From Actinomycetota bacterium (GTDB taxonomy: Bacteria > Actinomycetota > Thermoleophilia > UBA2241), in assembly GCA_026392275.1 (NCBI GenBank), contig JAPLCM010000314.1, forward strand, positions 1 through 35,178: a stretch of DNA of 35,178 bases, in the 5' to 3' direction. This document shows positions 22,342-30,392 of the stretch, in pieces (positions within the stretch are counted from its first letter, which is position 1; every line of letters begins with the position of its first letter). The position numbers and the translations under genes were made by a program. Under the pieces are notes generated by a model, which saw only the letters and a list, made by a program, of their open reading frames with translations, did no database searches and was not told the DNA's origin.

Positions 22342-22575
22342 TGGCGCAGGCTCAGCCTTCTTCCGCCCGCGGCCCTCGACGCAGCGGCGCCCGGCACGTT
22401 CGATGAGTTCCTGCGCGTCGCCGACGCGCCCAGGTACGCGGCCAAGCGGGCGCGCAAGGCGGCACGCGAGGAGCCTGAGGACGCGTCACCTGGCGCGGAG
22501 CCGGACGACCCGGGGGCAGATGGCGCTACAGCGGAAGGCGCGGGGCCGGAGAGCCCTGCCGCGCCTACTCACTGA
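22318..22575 (+). pseudogene. Start-less open frame after asparaginase (gene remnant or extension)
   Basis: This 398-bp gap holds a frame, in phase with asparaginase, that runs from just after its TGA to TGA 22573-22575. It has no ATG, GTG or TTG. The translation is protein-like: GTFDEFLRVADAPRYAAKRA, then an acidic Pro/Gly/Glu-rich tail ending ESPAAPTH. Most codons end in G or C. It may be the C-terminal end of a lost gene, or an extension reached by stop read-through. No family is recognised. From 22576 to 22715 I see only the hisG promoter and ribosome site. Confidence 0.3.
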
Positions 22576-22654
22576 ACGCGAAGCCGGCCGCGAAGCCGCG
22601 TTCGCAGGCGACGGCCGGGCGCCCGCGAGACGATCGCGCGGCCCGGCGATGCGC

Positions 22655-22660
22655 TACACT
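22655..22660 (+). promoter_or_regulatory. Probable -10 box of hisG
   Basis: TACACT lies 55 nt before the hisG ATG. The leader contains GGGAG shortly before the start. No leader peptide with a run of His codons and no attenuator-like hairpin is seen. Confidence 0.4.
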
Positions 22661-22715
22661 CTCCCCCGCGCCGCCAGGCGCAGCCGCCGACCACCACCGC
22701 TGCCGGGAGCCGCAC

Positions 22716-23585
22716 ATGAAGCTCAAGATGGGTCTGCCCAAAGGAAGCCTCGAAGCGGCGACGCTCGAGATGATGCGCCGCGCGGGCTATCTCATCACCG
22801 TAGCGCCGCGCTCCTACTATCCCTCCATCGACGACCCCGAGATCGAGTGCATGCTGCTGCGCGCCCAGGAGATGGCGCGCTACGTGGAGGACGGCGCCCT
22901 CGACTGCGGCCTCACCGGATACGACTGGGTGGTCGAGAACGAGGCCACCGTGCACACGGTGTGCGACCTCGTCTACGCCAGGCAGAGCTTCGGCAAGGTG
23001 CGCTGGGTGCTGGCCGTGCCGCAGGCCTCCGCCATCGAGACGGTGGCCGACCTCGAGGGCAGGATCGTGGCCACCGAGCTCGTCGGCGTCACCAGGCGCT
23101 GGCTGGCGGAGCGCGGCGTGAGCGCCCGCATCGAGTTCAGCTGGGGCGCCACCGAGGCCAAGCTGCCCGAGCTCGCCGACGCCATCGTCGAGGTCACCGA
23201 GACAGGCTCGTCGCTGCGCGCCAACAAGCTGCGCGTCGTCGAGACCGTGCTGGAGTCCACCACGCAGTTCATCGCCAACGTCGACGCCTGGCAGGACGCG
23301 GAGAAGCGCCGCAAGATCGAGGACATCGTTCTCCTTCTCCAAGGCGCTATCGCCGCCCTCGACAGGGTCGGGCTCATGCTCAACGTCAGAGTGGAGGACC
23401 TGGACGCTGTCCTGACCGTGCTGCCCGCCCTCCGCAACCCCACCATCTCGCACCTCAGCGACGAAGGCTGGCTGGCGGTCAACACGATCCTCGAGGAGAG
23501 CGTGGTGCGGCGCATCATCCCCCGCCTCAAAGAGGCCGGAGCCGAGGGCATCGTGGAGTTCCCACTCAACAAGATCGTCATGTAG
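22716..23585 (+). CDS. hisG: ATP phosphoribosyltransferase, long form
   Basis: The 289-aa enzyme performs the first step of histidine synthesis: ATP and PRPP give phosphoribosyl-ATP. Length and ending identify the long form (HisG-L), which carries a C-terminal ACT-like regulatory domain for histidine feedback (residues about 215-289: [19 protein letters not shown] ... EFPLNKIVM). Catalytic domain motifs: [15 protein letters not shown] at the start, the PRPP/AMP site [14 protein letters not shown] (about 161-174), and [13 protein letters not shown]. As a long form it does not need HisZ. GGGAG is 4-5 nt upstream. Other his genes are not in the window, so hisG is either isolated or part of a dispersed pathway. 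It ends in a terminator. Confidence 0.92.
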   Translation: MKLKMGLPKGSLEAATLEMMRRAGYLITVAPRSYYPSIDDPEIECMLLRAQEMARYVEDGALDCGLTGYDWVVENEATVHTVCDLVYARQSFGKVRWVLAVPQASAIETVADLEGRIVATELVGVTRRWLAERGVSARIEFSWGATEAKLPELADAIVEVTETGSSLRANKLRVVETVLESTTQFIANVDAWQDAEKRRKIEDIVLLLQGAIAALDRVGLMLNVRVEDLDAVLTVLPALRNPTISHLSDEGWLAVNTILEESVVRRIIPRLKEAGAEGIVEFPLNKIVM

Positions 23586-23597
23586 AAGACGTGGAAA

Positions 23598-23627
23598 GGC
23601 GGGGCGAGCTGCGCAGCCCGCTCCGCC
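23598..23627 (+). terminator. Hairpin terminator after hisG
   Basis: GGCGGGGCG-A-GCT pairs with AGC-C-CGCTCCGCC around the loop GCGC, with a single mismatch and one G-U pair, 12 bp after the stop. The rest of the 248-bp gap to the shc stop (23628-23833) shows no gene. Confidence 0.6.
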
Positions 23628-23833
23628 TCTCGCGCGACCCGAGGGGCAAGAAGGGCACGCTGCGCGGAGGACGATCGGCGGAGAGGGGCGCCGGTCGCCT
23701 TGATCCGCGCGCGGGTCGAAGTCGGCGCTCGGCCGTCGTACCTTCCACGCGTCGCAGTCAGCCTACCCCTCGAACCTGAAGCTGCGATGAAGCGGGAGCG
23801 CCGCCGACCATCGACCGTGACGCCGCCGGCGTT

Positions 23834-25819
23834 TCACGACTCTTCCCCGGCCCACCTGCCGAGCGCCATCAAGGGGAAGACCATGCGGTACAGGTGATAG
23901 TTGATGTAGAAGTCGCCGGGGAAACCGGTGGCGGTGAAGTGGGGCTCGTCCCAGGTGCCGTCGGCGAGTTGGGTTTCGACGAGGAAGCGGATACCGCGCT
24001 CGGCGGCCTCCCCCCGGTCGCCGGCGGCCACGAACGCGAACACCGCCCAGGCCGTCTGCGACGGCGTAGACTCGCCGCGACCTCGCCAGCTGTCGTCCGT
24101 GTACGAGCGCAGGTCTTCGCCCCAGCCGCCGTCGGGGTTCTGATGGTCTTTGAGCCATGCGAGCGCCCTCAGGATGGGGGGCGCCTGCGGCGGTACGCCC
24201 GCTTTCACGAGTGCCGGTACGACGGCGCCCGTGCCGTACACATGGTTCGCTCCCCAGCGTCCGAACCACGAGCCGTCGTCCTCCTGGGCGCGCAGGAGCC
24301 AGTGGAGCCCCCGGGTCATCACCTCACGATGCGCGCCGGGGGCCTCTGCGAGCATCTCCACCACATGCGCAGTCACGTCGGCGCTGGGCGGGTCGATGAC
24401 CGCCCCGAAGTCGAAGAAGGGCAGGGCTGCGCACAGCTCGCGCGTGTTGTCGGCGTCGAACGCCCCCCAGCCACCGTCGCGGCAGCGCATGCCCACCACC
24501 CACTCGACGCCTCTGCGCACCGCCGCCAGCATGCGCTCGCGGTCAGCGCCGGACAGCCGGTGCCCGGCGCCCGGAGCGGCCGCCGCTCGGCCGCCGTCCG
24601 GACCGACCAGCCGGCGCAGCGACATCGCCACGATAGCGGTGTCGTCGATATCTGGGTAGGTGTCGTTGGCGAACTCGAACGCCCAGCCGCCCGGACGCAG
24701 GTGCGGCCGGCGGACCGCCCAGTCGCCTTTGGTGGTGATCTCTTTCTGCAGCATCCACCGCCCCGCCCGAACGAGCGCGGGGTGGTCGGGGGCGAGCCCC
24801 GCGTCGGTCAGCGCCAGAACGGCGAGAGCCGTATCCCACACCGGGGACTGGCAGGCCTCCAGACAGCGCATCTCGCACTTCTCCACCATGAAGCCGTCCA
24901 GGCCGCGGATGCCGGCCGCCATGACCGGATGGTCGTTGCCGTAACCCTCCAGATGCAGGGCCATGAGGGAGTACACCCATGGTGGCTGGATACCACCCCA
25001 GCCACCGTCGGCCTCCTGGCGCGCGAGCACCCACGAGACCGCCCGGCGAAGGGCAAGGCGCCGCAGAGGCTTCACGGGGACCTTCTCGAGCCACCGCAGC
25101 ACGGCGTCGAGCAGAGCGAGACTACCGGCTGCCGAACGGAGGCGAGGCCGAGGCTTCACCGAGCGATGCACACGAAGCTCGTCGATGGCGAACGACACGG
25201 GGCGCACGGGCCGATGCGCCGCCACGATCGACAGGGCCACGATAGTCTGGCGCGCCCAGCAGGCGAAGTCGTACGGGTTGAAAGGGAACCAAGGCGGCAG
25301 CAGGTTGAGCTCTGCCGGGACCGCCGGGGTATCGTCCCACGGCCACAGTCCGAAGAAGGCCAGCCAGATGTGGGTGAACACGCGGGCCTCCTCGACGCCG
25401 CCCAAGTCGCGGACCATGCCGGCGGCGCGGAGCATGTGCTCGGCCTCGGGAGGGTCGCCCGCGAGGCGCAAGGCGACGTACGCCTCCACACTCGTCGAGA
25501 GATCTGGGGGACCTTTGTGGAAGTTGGCCCAGCTGCCGTCCGCGCACTGCTTTGCCCGGATCCAGGCGGCCGAGCGGGCGGTCTGGTCGTCGCGGCGGAT
25601 GCCGATGAACTCGCGGAAGAGAAGGTCCTCGGCGTCCATGCTGACGTTGGTCTCGAGCTCGCCCTTCCACCAGCCGGTGGGGTCCTGGAGCGCAAGGAGC
25701 GCGTCACGGCCGCGGGCGGCGGCCTGCGGCGCCCGGCCACGAAGGCCGGCGGAAGTCTGCCCGGTGGCACCAGCAGAGCGCGGCGCGGCCGCGTCGGCAG
25801 ATGACGGACTAGTGGTCAC
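23834..25819 (-). CDS. shc: Squalene-hopene cyclase
   Basis: This is a 661-aa cyclase that folds squalene into hopene on the cytoplasmic membrane. The catalytic acid DIDD motif (YPDIDDTAIV, near residue 390) is intact. QW repeats are seen in order: GSWANFHKG, GGWGGIQPPW, GGWGAFDADN, GSWFGRWGAN, GGWGEDLRSY and GTWDEPHFTA. The C-terminus has GFPGDFYINYHLYRMVFPL. Length is standard. Start: GTG 25819, which overlaps the end of the prenyl synthase gene by 11 bp; AGG lies 7-8 nt upstream. It is the last gene of the hopanoid operon. Hopanoids stiffen membranes and slow proton leakage. No side-chain genes (hpnH, hpnG) follow here, so the product may be plain hopene/diplopterol unless those lie elsewhere. 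Confidence 0.95.
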   Translation of the reverse strand: MTTSPSSADAAAPRSAGATGQTSAGLRGRAPQAAARGRDALLALQDPTGWWKGELETNVSMDAEDLLFREFIGIRRDDQTARSAAWIRAKQCADGSWANFHKGPPDLSTSVEAYVALRLAGDPPEAEHMLRAAGMVRDLGGVEEARVFTHIWLAFFGLWPWDDTPAVPAELNLLPPWFPFNPYDFACWARQTIVALSIVAAHRPVRPVSFAIDELRVHRSVKPRPRLRSAAGSLALLDAVLRWLEKVPVKPLRRLALRRAVSWVLARQEADGGWGGIQPPWVYSLMALHLEGYGNDHPVMAAGIRGLDGFMVEKCEMRCLEACQSPVWDTALAVLALTDAGLAPDHPALVRAGRWMLQKEITTKGDWAVRRPHLRPGGWAFEFANDTYPDIDDTAIVAMSLRRLVGPDGGRAAAAPGAGHRLSGADRERMLAAVRRGVEWVVGMRCRDGGWGAFDADNTRELCAALPFFDFGAVIDPPSADVTAHVVEMLAEAPGAHREVMTRGLHWLLRAQEDDGSWFGRWGANHVYGTGAVVPALVKAGVPPQAPPILRALAWLKDHQNPDGGWGEDLRSYTDDSWRGRGESTPSQTAWAVFAFVAAGDRGEAAERGIRFLVETQLADGTWDEPHFTATGFPGDFYINYHLYRMVFPLMALGRWAGEES

Positions 25820-26834
25820 GCCGACCTAGAAACCTCGCCAGGTCCGCAAACGCGTCGTGCGCCGCCGGAGTGATGGGCAGGCCGCCCAGGATCTCGAGCG
25901 CGTCGCGAAGATGATCGCTCGCGTACGTCTCCGTGCGCTCGCGCCCGCCGCCCGACTCGACGAGGTGCACGGCGCGGGCGAGCTCAGCCTCGCGGGGCCC
26001 GCGTAGACGGAAGTCGGCGAGGAGGGTCGCGAGCTCGTCGCGGCCGGGCCCGCCGCCTTCTAGCGCGCCGCAGATCGGCAGGCTCTTCTTGCTCTGCCTG
26101 AGGTCGCTCGAGGTAGGCTTCCCCGTCAACTCGGGGCTGCCCCATATGCCCAGGAGGTCGTCGACAGCCTGAAAAGCCAGGCCGACGTGCATCCCAAAAC
26201 CGGCCAGGCCATCGACGATCGCGCGAGGCGCTTCGGCCAGTATCGCGCCCATGCAGGCCGAGCACGAGAAGAGCGCGGCGGTCTTGTGCTCCTCCATGGC
26301 CACGCACTCGTCCCAGATGGCATGCGGCCGGTCTTCGAAAGCCAGGTCCTCCACTTGACCGGCGATCATGCCGCCGGTGTCGAGCAGGAGCCGGCGGGAG
26401 GCCTCCGCACCGGCCGGTCCCGAGCGCCGCTGCAGCACGTTGAAGGCGAGGATCATCAGCGCATCGCCGGCGATGATGCCCGCCGGCACGCCATAGAGAG
26501 CCCACACCGTGGTCCGGTGCCGCCGTTCACGATCCTCGTCCATGATGTCGTCGTGCAGTAAGGAGAAGTTGTGCACCAGCTCGATCGCCACCGCGCCGGG
26601 TACCGCCACCGAGGCGTCGGCCCCCGCGGCTTCCGCCGACAGCACCGCGAACGCCGGGCGCACGGCTTTGCCTCCCCTGGCGTCGGGCTTCCCGGCCGCG
26701 TCGACCCAGCCCATGTGATACCGGATCATGTGCCGGACGCCCGGGTGAAGTGAGTCGACCGCCTCGCGCAGGCTCGCGTCGACGAGCACCTTGGCGCGTG
26801 CGAGGATCGAGGGCGGTGGCTCAAGACGGTTCAT
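25809..26834 (-). CDS. Polyprenyl (farnesyl/geranylgeranyl) diphosphate synthase
   Basis: This is a 341-aa trans-prenyltransferase. First aspartate-rich motif: LLHDDIMDEDRERRHRTT; second: QAVDDLLGIWG; also GKAVRPAF, AGDALMILAF and GQVEDLAFE. DDxxD without the two-residue insertion of bacterial FPP synthases, with Phe five residues before it, is the layout of actinobacterial short/medium-chain enzymes, so FPP versus GGPP cannot be decided from the motif. Context points to C15 FPP for squalene. Gap to hpnE is 7 bp; the 3' end overlaps shc by 11 bp. Translation coupling is likely. Confidence 0.9.
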   Translation of the reverse strand: MNRLEPPPSILARAKVLVDASLREAVDSLHPGVRHMIRYHMGWVDAAGKPDARGGKAVRPAFAVLSAEAAGADASVAVPGAVAIELVHNFSLLHDDIMDEDRERRHRTTVWALYGVPAGIIAGDALMILAFNVLQRRSGPAGAEASRRLLLDTGGMIAGQVEDLAFEDRPHAIWDECVAMEEHKTAALFSCSACMGAILAEAPRAIVDGLAGFGMHVGLAFQAVDDLLGIWGSPELTGKPTSSDLRQSKKSLPICGALEGGGPGRDELATLLADFRLRGPREAELARAVHLVESGGGRERTETYASDHLRDALEILGGLPITPAAHDAFADLARFLGRRDH

Positions 26835-26841
26835 GGCCGCG

Positions 26842-28194
26842 TCAACAGACGCCCTCCTGTCCTTCCGCCAAGGCCTGCGCCGCCGCTCTGCCGCTCAGAA
26901 CGGCGCCCTCCATTGTGGCCGGCCAGCCAGTGGCTGTCCACGCCCCAGCGAGGAAGACACCGGGGACCGGCGACCGGCTTCCCGCCCGGTGAGCATCGCT
27001 GCCCACCGCGGCGCGAAACGTAGCCCGGGGGGCGCGGGTGACATGGGCCTCAAGGAGCGCCGCTCCCCGCGCCGCCGGAAACACCCGCTGCAGGTCGCGT
27101 GTGACCCGATCCAGCAGAGGCGCAGCCGCCAGGCGCAGGCAATCGTCGGCGGCCGACAGAGACACCACCAGAGAGCGCCCCGGCTCCGACCCCACCATGG
27201 CTGAGCGGTCGAACACCCACTGCGCCGTCGTTCCCAGGCACGCAGCCACGGCGAAGGGCGTCACGGAACGGTCGTAGTGCAGGTGCAGGTTCACGATCGG
27301 CGAGACGCCCAGGCGACGCAGGCCGTCGGCGAACTCCGGGGGCGCAGCAGGCAGCAGCCCGGGGACTGCGTAGTGAGGTACGGCGACGATGGCGGCGCCG
27401 GCCTCGAGCCTGCTGCCGTCGTCGAGCAGCAGGCGGACCGCGTCGCCGCTCGTCCCGTCGACCGCCGCGACGCGGCAGCGGAGACGCGCGGATACCCCTG
27501 CGGCGGCCAGTGCGTCGCGGGCCAGGTCGTTGTGCAGGCGCGACAAGGGGACTGTGGCCCAGCCGATGTCGGCGGCCGTCGCATCGCGCAGCAGGCCCAT
27601 CCGGAAGGTGCGGGCCGCAGCGAGCAGCGAGGCCTCTGGAGCTCGAACGTTGAGCGTGGGCAGCGCGATGAGGTCCCACAGGCAGTCGACCGCCCGGTCC
27701 GACTGCCCATGCTCGTGCAGCCACGAGGCGAAGGTCCTCTGGTCCAGCGAACAGTCGTCGCCGTCGAGGCCGCGCAAGGCCCACGCCGCCGCACCCACGC
27801 GGAGCCTCTCGACGGCGCAGAGGTGCCCGTAGCGGGCGATCGCCTCCGCCAGATGCAGGGGGGCGGGCAAGGAGCTCCGCCGGATCCACTGCGGGGGCCG
27901 GCCCGGCCGCAAGACCGGGACCTCGAGGCGTTCCTGCAAAAAGAGGTGCTGCTCCCCGCCGAGCCGTGCGATCAGCGAGCGATAGGCCGAGCAGCAGCGC
28001 AAGAAGACGTGCTGGCCGTTGTCGTGCCACCGGCCCCGCCGGAAGACCGACGCCGCGGCTCCCCCCAGGCGCGACCGCTTCTCGAGGAGCACCACCCGAG
28101 CGCCGGCGTCGGCGGCGGAGAGAGCCGCGGAAATGCCGGCGAGTCCGCCTCCGACGACGACCACATCGGGTGCCGCGGCGTCGCGCCCCCTCAT
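26842..28194 (-). CDS. hpnE: Hydroxysqualene dehydroxylase HpnE (FAD)
   Basis: The 450-aa flavoprotein is of the squalene-associated desaturase type. Near the N-terminus lies the FAD dinucleotide fold VVVVGGGLAGISAAL and the second flavin motif LLEKRSRLGGAAAS. GQHVFLRCCSAYRSL is highly conserved in HpnE. The C-terminal VFLAGAWTATGWPATMEGA places the flavin ring. HpnE reduces hydroxysqualene to squalene, the last step of the HpnCDE route. The ATG at 28194 has GGGAG at 6 nt; there is a longer upstream open frame without such a signal. It follows hpnD by 43 bp. Motif order and context make the identification strong. Confidence 0.92.
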   Translation of the reverse strand: MRGRDAAAPDVVVVGGGLAGISAALSAADAGARVVLLEKRSRLGGAAASVFRRGRWHDNGQHVFLRCCSAYRSLIARLGGEQHLFLQERLEVPVLRPGRPPQWIRRSSLPAPLHLAEAIARYGHLCAVERLRVGAAAWALRGLDGDDCSLDQRTFASWLHEHGQSDRAVDCLWDLIALPTLNVRAPEASLLAAARTFRMGLLRDATAADIGWATVPLSRLHNDLARDALAAAGVSARLRCRVAAVDGTSGDAVRLLLDDGSRLEAGAAIVAVPHYAVPGLLPAAPPEFADGLRRLGVSPIVNLHLHYDRSVTPFAVAACLGTTAQWVFDRSAMVGSEPGRSLVVSLSAADDCLRLAAAPLLDRVTRDLQRVFPAARGAALLEAHVTRAPRATFRAAVGSDAHRAGSRSPVPGVFLAGAWTATGWPATMEGAVLSGRAAAQALAEGQEGVC

Positions 28195-28237
28195 GCGCGG
28201 CTCCCGGGATCGCCGCGGCTGGGCTGCGACCCGGCGA

Positions 28238-29095
28238 TCACGCGGGCAGGCCGGCCAGCGCTCGGGACGCGAGCCACGCCTTCTCCCACCCGGGCAGCGA
28301 GATGCGACCCAGAAGCGGAAGCTCGGGCTCGGCTTCGATGCGCCCGAGCAGGCGGCGGTAGATGCCCGCCATGGTGGCGACGCAGGCCCGGCTCCTGTAG
28401 TCGAGGAGGGGCAGCAGAGTGAGCCCCTGCTCGTACCACGAGCGCGCACGACGCGCCTCATACGAGATCAGGAGGGCCAGCCTGTCGCGGTCGCCGGTCA
28501 GATCGTCGCGGCACCCGAAGCCCACGATCTCCTGGCGAGGGATGTACACGCGACCCAGCTTCTCGCGGTCCTCGACGATGTCTCGCAAGATGTTGGTCAT
28601 CTGCAAGGCGATCCCCAGAGCGTCGGCCAGTGGCGCCGCGACCGCCATGTCCCGGACCCCGAAGATCGAGACCGCAAGCCTGCCGATGCTGCCGGCGACG
28701 AGTCGGCAGTACTGCACGAGCTCGTCGTAGGTCTGAATGGTGGTGCGCGTGCAGTCCAGCTCGCAGCCGTCGATGAGCTCGTCGAAGGCGCCGAGCAGAA
28801 GCGGGTAGCGCGCGGCGACCGCGCGCAGCGCGTACATAACCGGGTCGGGACTCGGGGCGCCGCCGGTCGGAACGCATAGCGTCCTGACCTGCGCGCGGAT
28901 ACGTTCCAGCTCCTCGAGCCTGGCCGGCGCAGGGAGCGAGCCGTCTCCGACGTCGTCGATGCGGCGGGCAAGGGCGTAGACAGCCGAAAGGGCCTGACGC
29001 TTGGGTAGCGGCAGCAGGCGAACACCGTAAGCGAAGTTCTTGGCCTTCGCTCGAGCGATCCGCTCGCAGTGCTTGAACGCGTCCTCGGTGTTCAT
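28238..29095 (-). CDS. hpnD: Presqualene diphosphate synthase HpnD
   Basis: The 285-aa isoprenoid synthase condenses two FPP into presqualene diphosphate. First Asp motif: ALARRIDDVGD (about 41-51); second: MTNILRDIVEDREKLGRVYIP (about 165-185); YCRLVAGSIGRLAVSIFG is the conserved substrate helix. The start ATG at 29095 overlaps the hpnC stop (ATGA), so the two are coupled. HpnC and HpnD are paralogues with split roles; assignment of this one as HpnD follows from the intact second DxxxD and gene order. The next gene is hpnE. Confidence 0.92.
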   Translation of the reverse strand: MNTEDAFKHCERIARAKAKNFAYGVRLLPLPKRQALSAVYALARRIDDVGDGSLPAPARLEELERIRAQVRTLCVPTGGAPSPDPVMYALRAVAARYPLLLGAFDELIDGCELDCTRTTIQTYDELVQYCRLVAGSIGRLAVSIFGVRDMAVAAPLADALGIALQMTNILRDIVEDREKLGRVYIPRQEIVGFGCRDDLTGDRDRLALLISYEARRARSWYEQGLTLLPLLDYRSRACVATMAGIYRRLLGRIEAEPELPLLGRISLPGWEKAWLASRALAGLPA

Positions 29096-29964
29096 CCGGT
29101 CGCCCCCCCGGCTCTGTGTCTGACTGCCTCCGCCACGATGCCGAGGGACCGCCAGAGTATGTGGCGCCTGCTCGGCCGGGTCCGGTGTCGGACGACATCG
29201 TAGCCCGCGGCCTCGATGGCGTCCAGAGCGGCCGAGCCGCCGCCGGCGAACCCGGCGATGGCAAGCCTCATCCGGCCCCGGAGCGAACCCGCCAGCGGCG
29301 CCCCGGCCGCCAGCAGGCCGCGCGCTCGTGCGACCTCGAAGGTCATGAGGCGCACGAGACCCGGAGCGTTCGCGCCGCGCAGGATCTGCGCCTCCTCGAC
29401 TCCGAAGCGCGCAAGGTCCTCCGCGGGCAGGTAGATGCGGTCTCGCGCCGCGTCCTCCGCGACGTCCTGCCAGTGCTCCACCAGCTGGAGCCCGCTGCAG
29501 ACGTCGTCGGACCACGCCGCCCTCGCAGGCGTGAAGCTCCCGGTCACCATGAGCACCAGGCGCCCCACAGGTTCCGCCGAAAGCCGGCAGTACGCCCGCA
29601 GGTCGGCAAACGTGGCGTAGCGGCTCACACGCTGGTCCATGCGGTTGGCTTCGATGAGCGCCAGGAAGGGCTCCGGGGGCAGGTGGCAGTCGCGGATCGT
29701 CGTGGAGAGATCCGCGAGGATGGGATGGCGAGCCGTGCCGGCGAACGCCCGCTCCAGCTCCGACTGGAGCGCATCGAGGTGTTGCAGGCGATCCCCGGCA
29801 GCCTCGTCGCCGAGATCGTCGGCAAGGCGGGCAAAGCCGTAGATCGCCAGCAGATGGCGGCGCGTCGCCCTGGGCAGGAACCACGACGCTACCGGGAAGT
29901 TCTCACGCTCCGCCTTGCCCATGAGGTCGGCCGGGCTGAGGCCGCCAAGAGACGCATCGACCAC
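29092..29964 (-). CDS. hpnC: Hydroxysqualene synthase HpnC
   Basis: This is a 290-aa protein related to HpnD, converting presqualene diphosphate to hydroxysqualene. Signatures: ENFPVASWFLPRATRRHL near the start, first motif GFARLADDLGDEA, second motif EHWQDVAEDAARDRIYLP, and YCRLSAEPVGRLVL. The C-terminal 30 residues are Arg-rich (TRPSRRHILWRS). GTG 29964 is the most likely start; the ribosome site is weak (AGGTT at about 11 nt). It is first in the operon hpnC-hpnD-hpnE-prenyl synthase-shc. The promoter is not clear; the pseudogene upstream may supply read-through from the YihY promoter. Confidence 0.9.
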   Translation of the reverse strand: MVDASLGGLSPADLMGKAERENFPVASWFLPRATRRHLLAIYGFARLADDLGDEAAGDRLQHLDALQSELERAFAGTARHPILADLSTTIRDCHLPPEPFLALIEANRMDQRVSRYATFADLRAYCRLSAEPVGRLVLMVTGSFTPARAAWSDDVCSGLQLVEHWQDVAEDAARDRIYLPAEDLARFGVEEAQILRGANAPGLVRLMTFEVARARGLLAAGAPLAGSLRGRMRLAIAGFAGGGSAALDAIEAAGYDVVRHRTRPSRRHILWRSLGIVAEAVRHRAGGATG

Positions 29965-30006
29965 CTGCTCTGAACCTGGGGGGTGTATCTCAGAGACGGC
30001 GCAACC

Positions 30007-30392
30007 CTACTCCGAATGCGCCGAGAGCGGCAGCAGGACGGTGGCCGCGGCGCCCTTGCCGGGAGTGCTCGCGAGGCGCAGCGTACCGCCACGCGCCTCG
30101 ATCAACCACAAGCCGACAGGCAGACCGAGACCTCTCCCGCCGGCGGCTCTGCTGCGGGCGCCGTCGGCGCGATAGAAGCGCTCGAACGCGTGGTCGAGCT
30201 GCTCCCGGTTCATGCCCACCCCGGGAAGCATGACGTCGAGCACGGCCAGGTCGTGGTCTTCGTGATTGACCCGAGCCTGATGAGCGCCTGCGCGCCGTCC
30301 CCGCTCACATCGACCGCGTAGCCCTCGCGCTCGAGACCGCGCTGCAGCGTCCGCGCCGGCGTCTCCTCGTCCTCCACGACCAGCAGCCTCAT
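30007..30392 (-). pseudogene. Chimeric remnant: response-regulator receiver fused to histidine-kinase end
   Basis: From ATG 30392 one frame reads MRLLVVEDEETPARTLQRG and GYAVDVSGDGAQAL, an OmpR-type receiver domain. At about 30270-30285 the reading must shift by one base, after which the second frame gives DHDLAVLDVMLPG, the phospho-Asp segment. Right after this, at about 30215, the sequence jumps to the end of a kinase: FERFYRADGARSR, GRGLGLPVGLWLIE and GTLRLASTPGKGA, stopping at 30007. So a receiver and an HATPase C-terminus are fused with loss of more than a kilobase (DNA-binding domain and most of the kinase), plus a frameshift. The start overlaps the YihY stop (ATGA), a relic of coupling. 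Confidence 0.7.

Noticed and set aside
22576-22715. Histidine leader peptide or attenuator before hisG
   Set aside because: No His-codon run and no terminator-antiterminator pair was seen; only a -10 box and a ribosome site.
23894-25804. Long plus-strand open frame opposite shc
   Set aside because: Shc has all catalytic and QW motifs on the minus strand; the opposite frame has no protein-like features.
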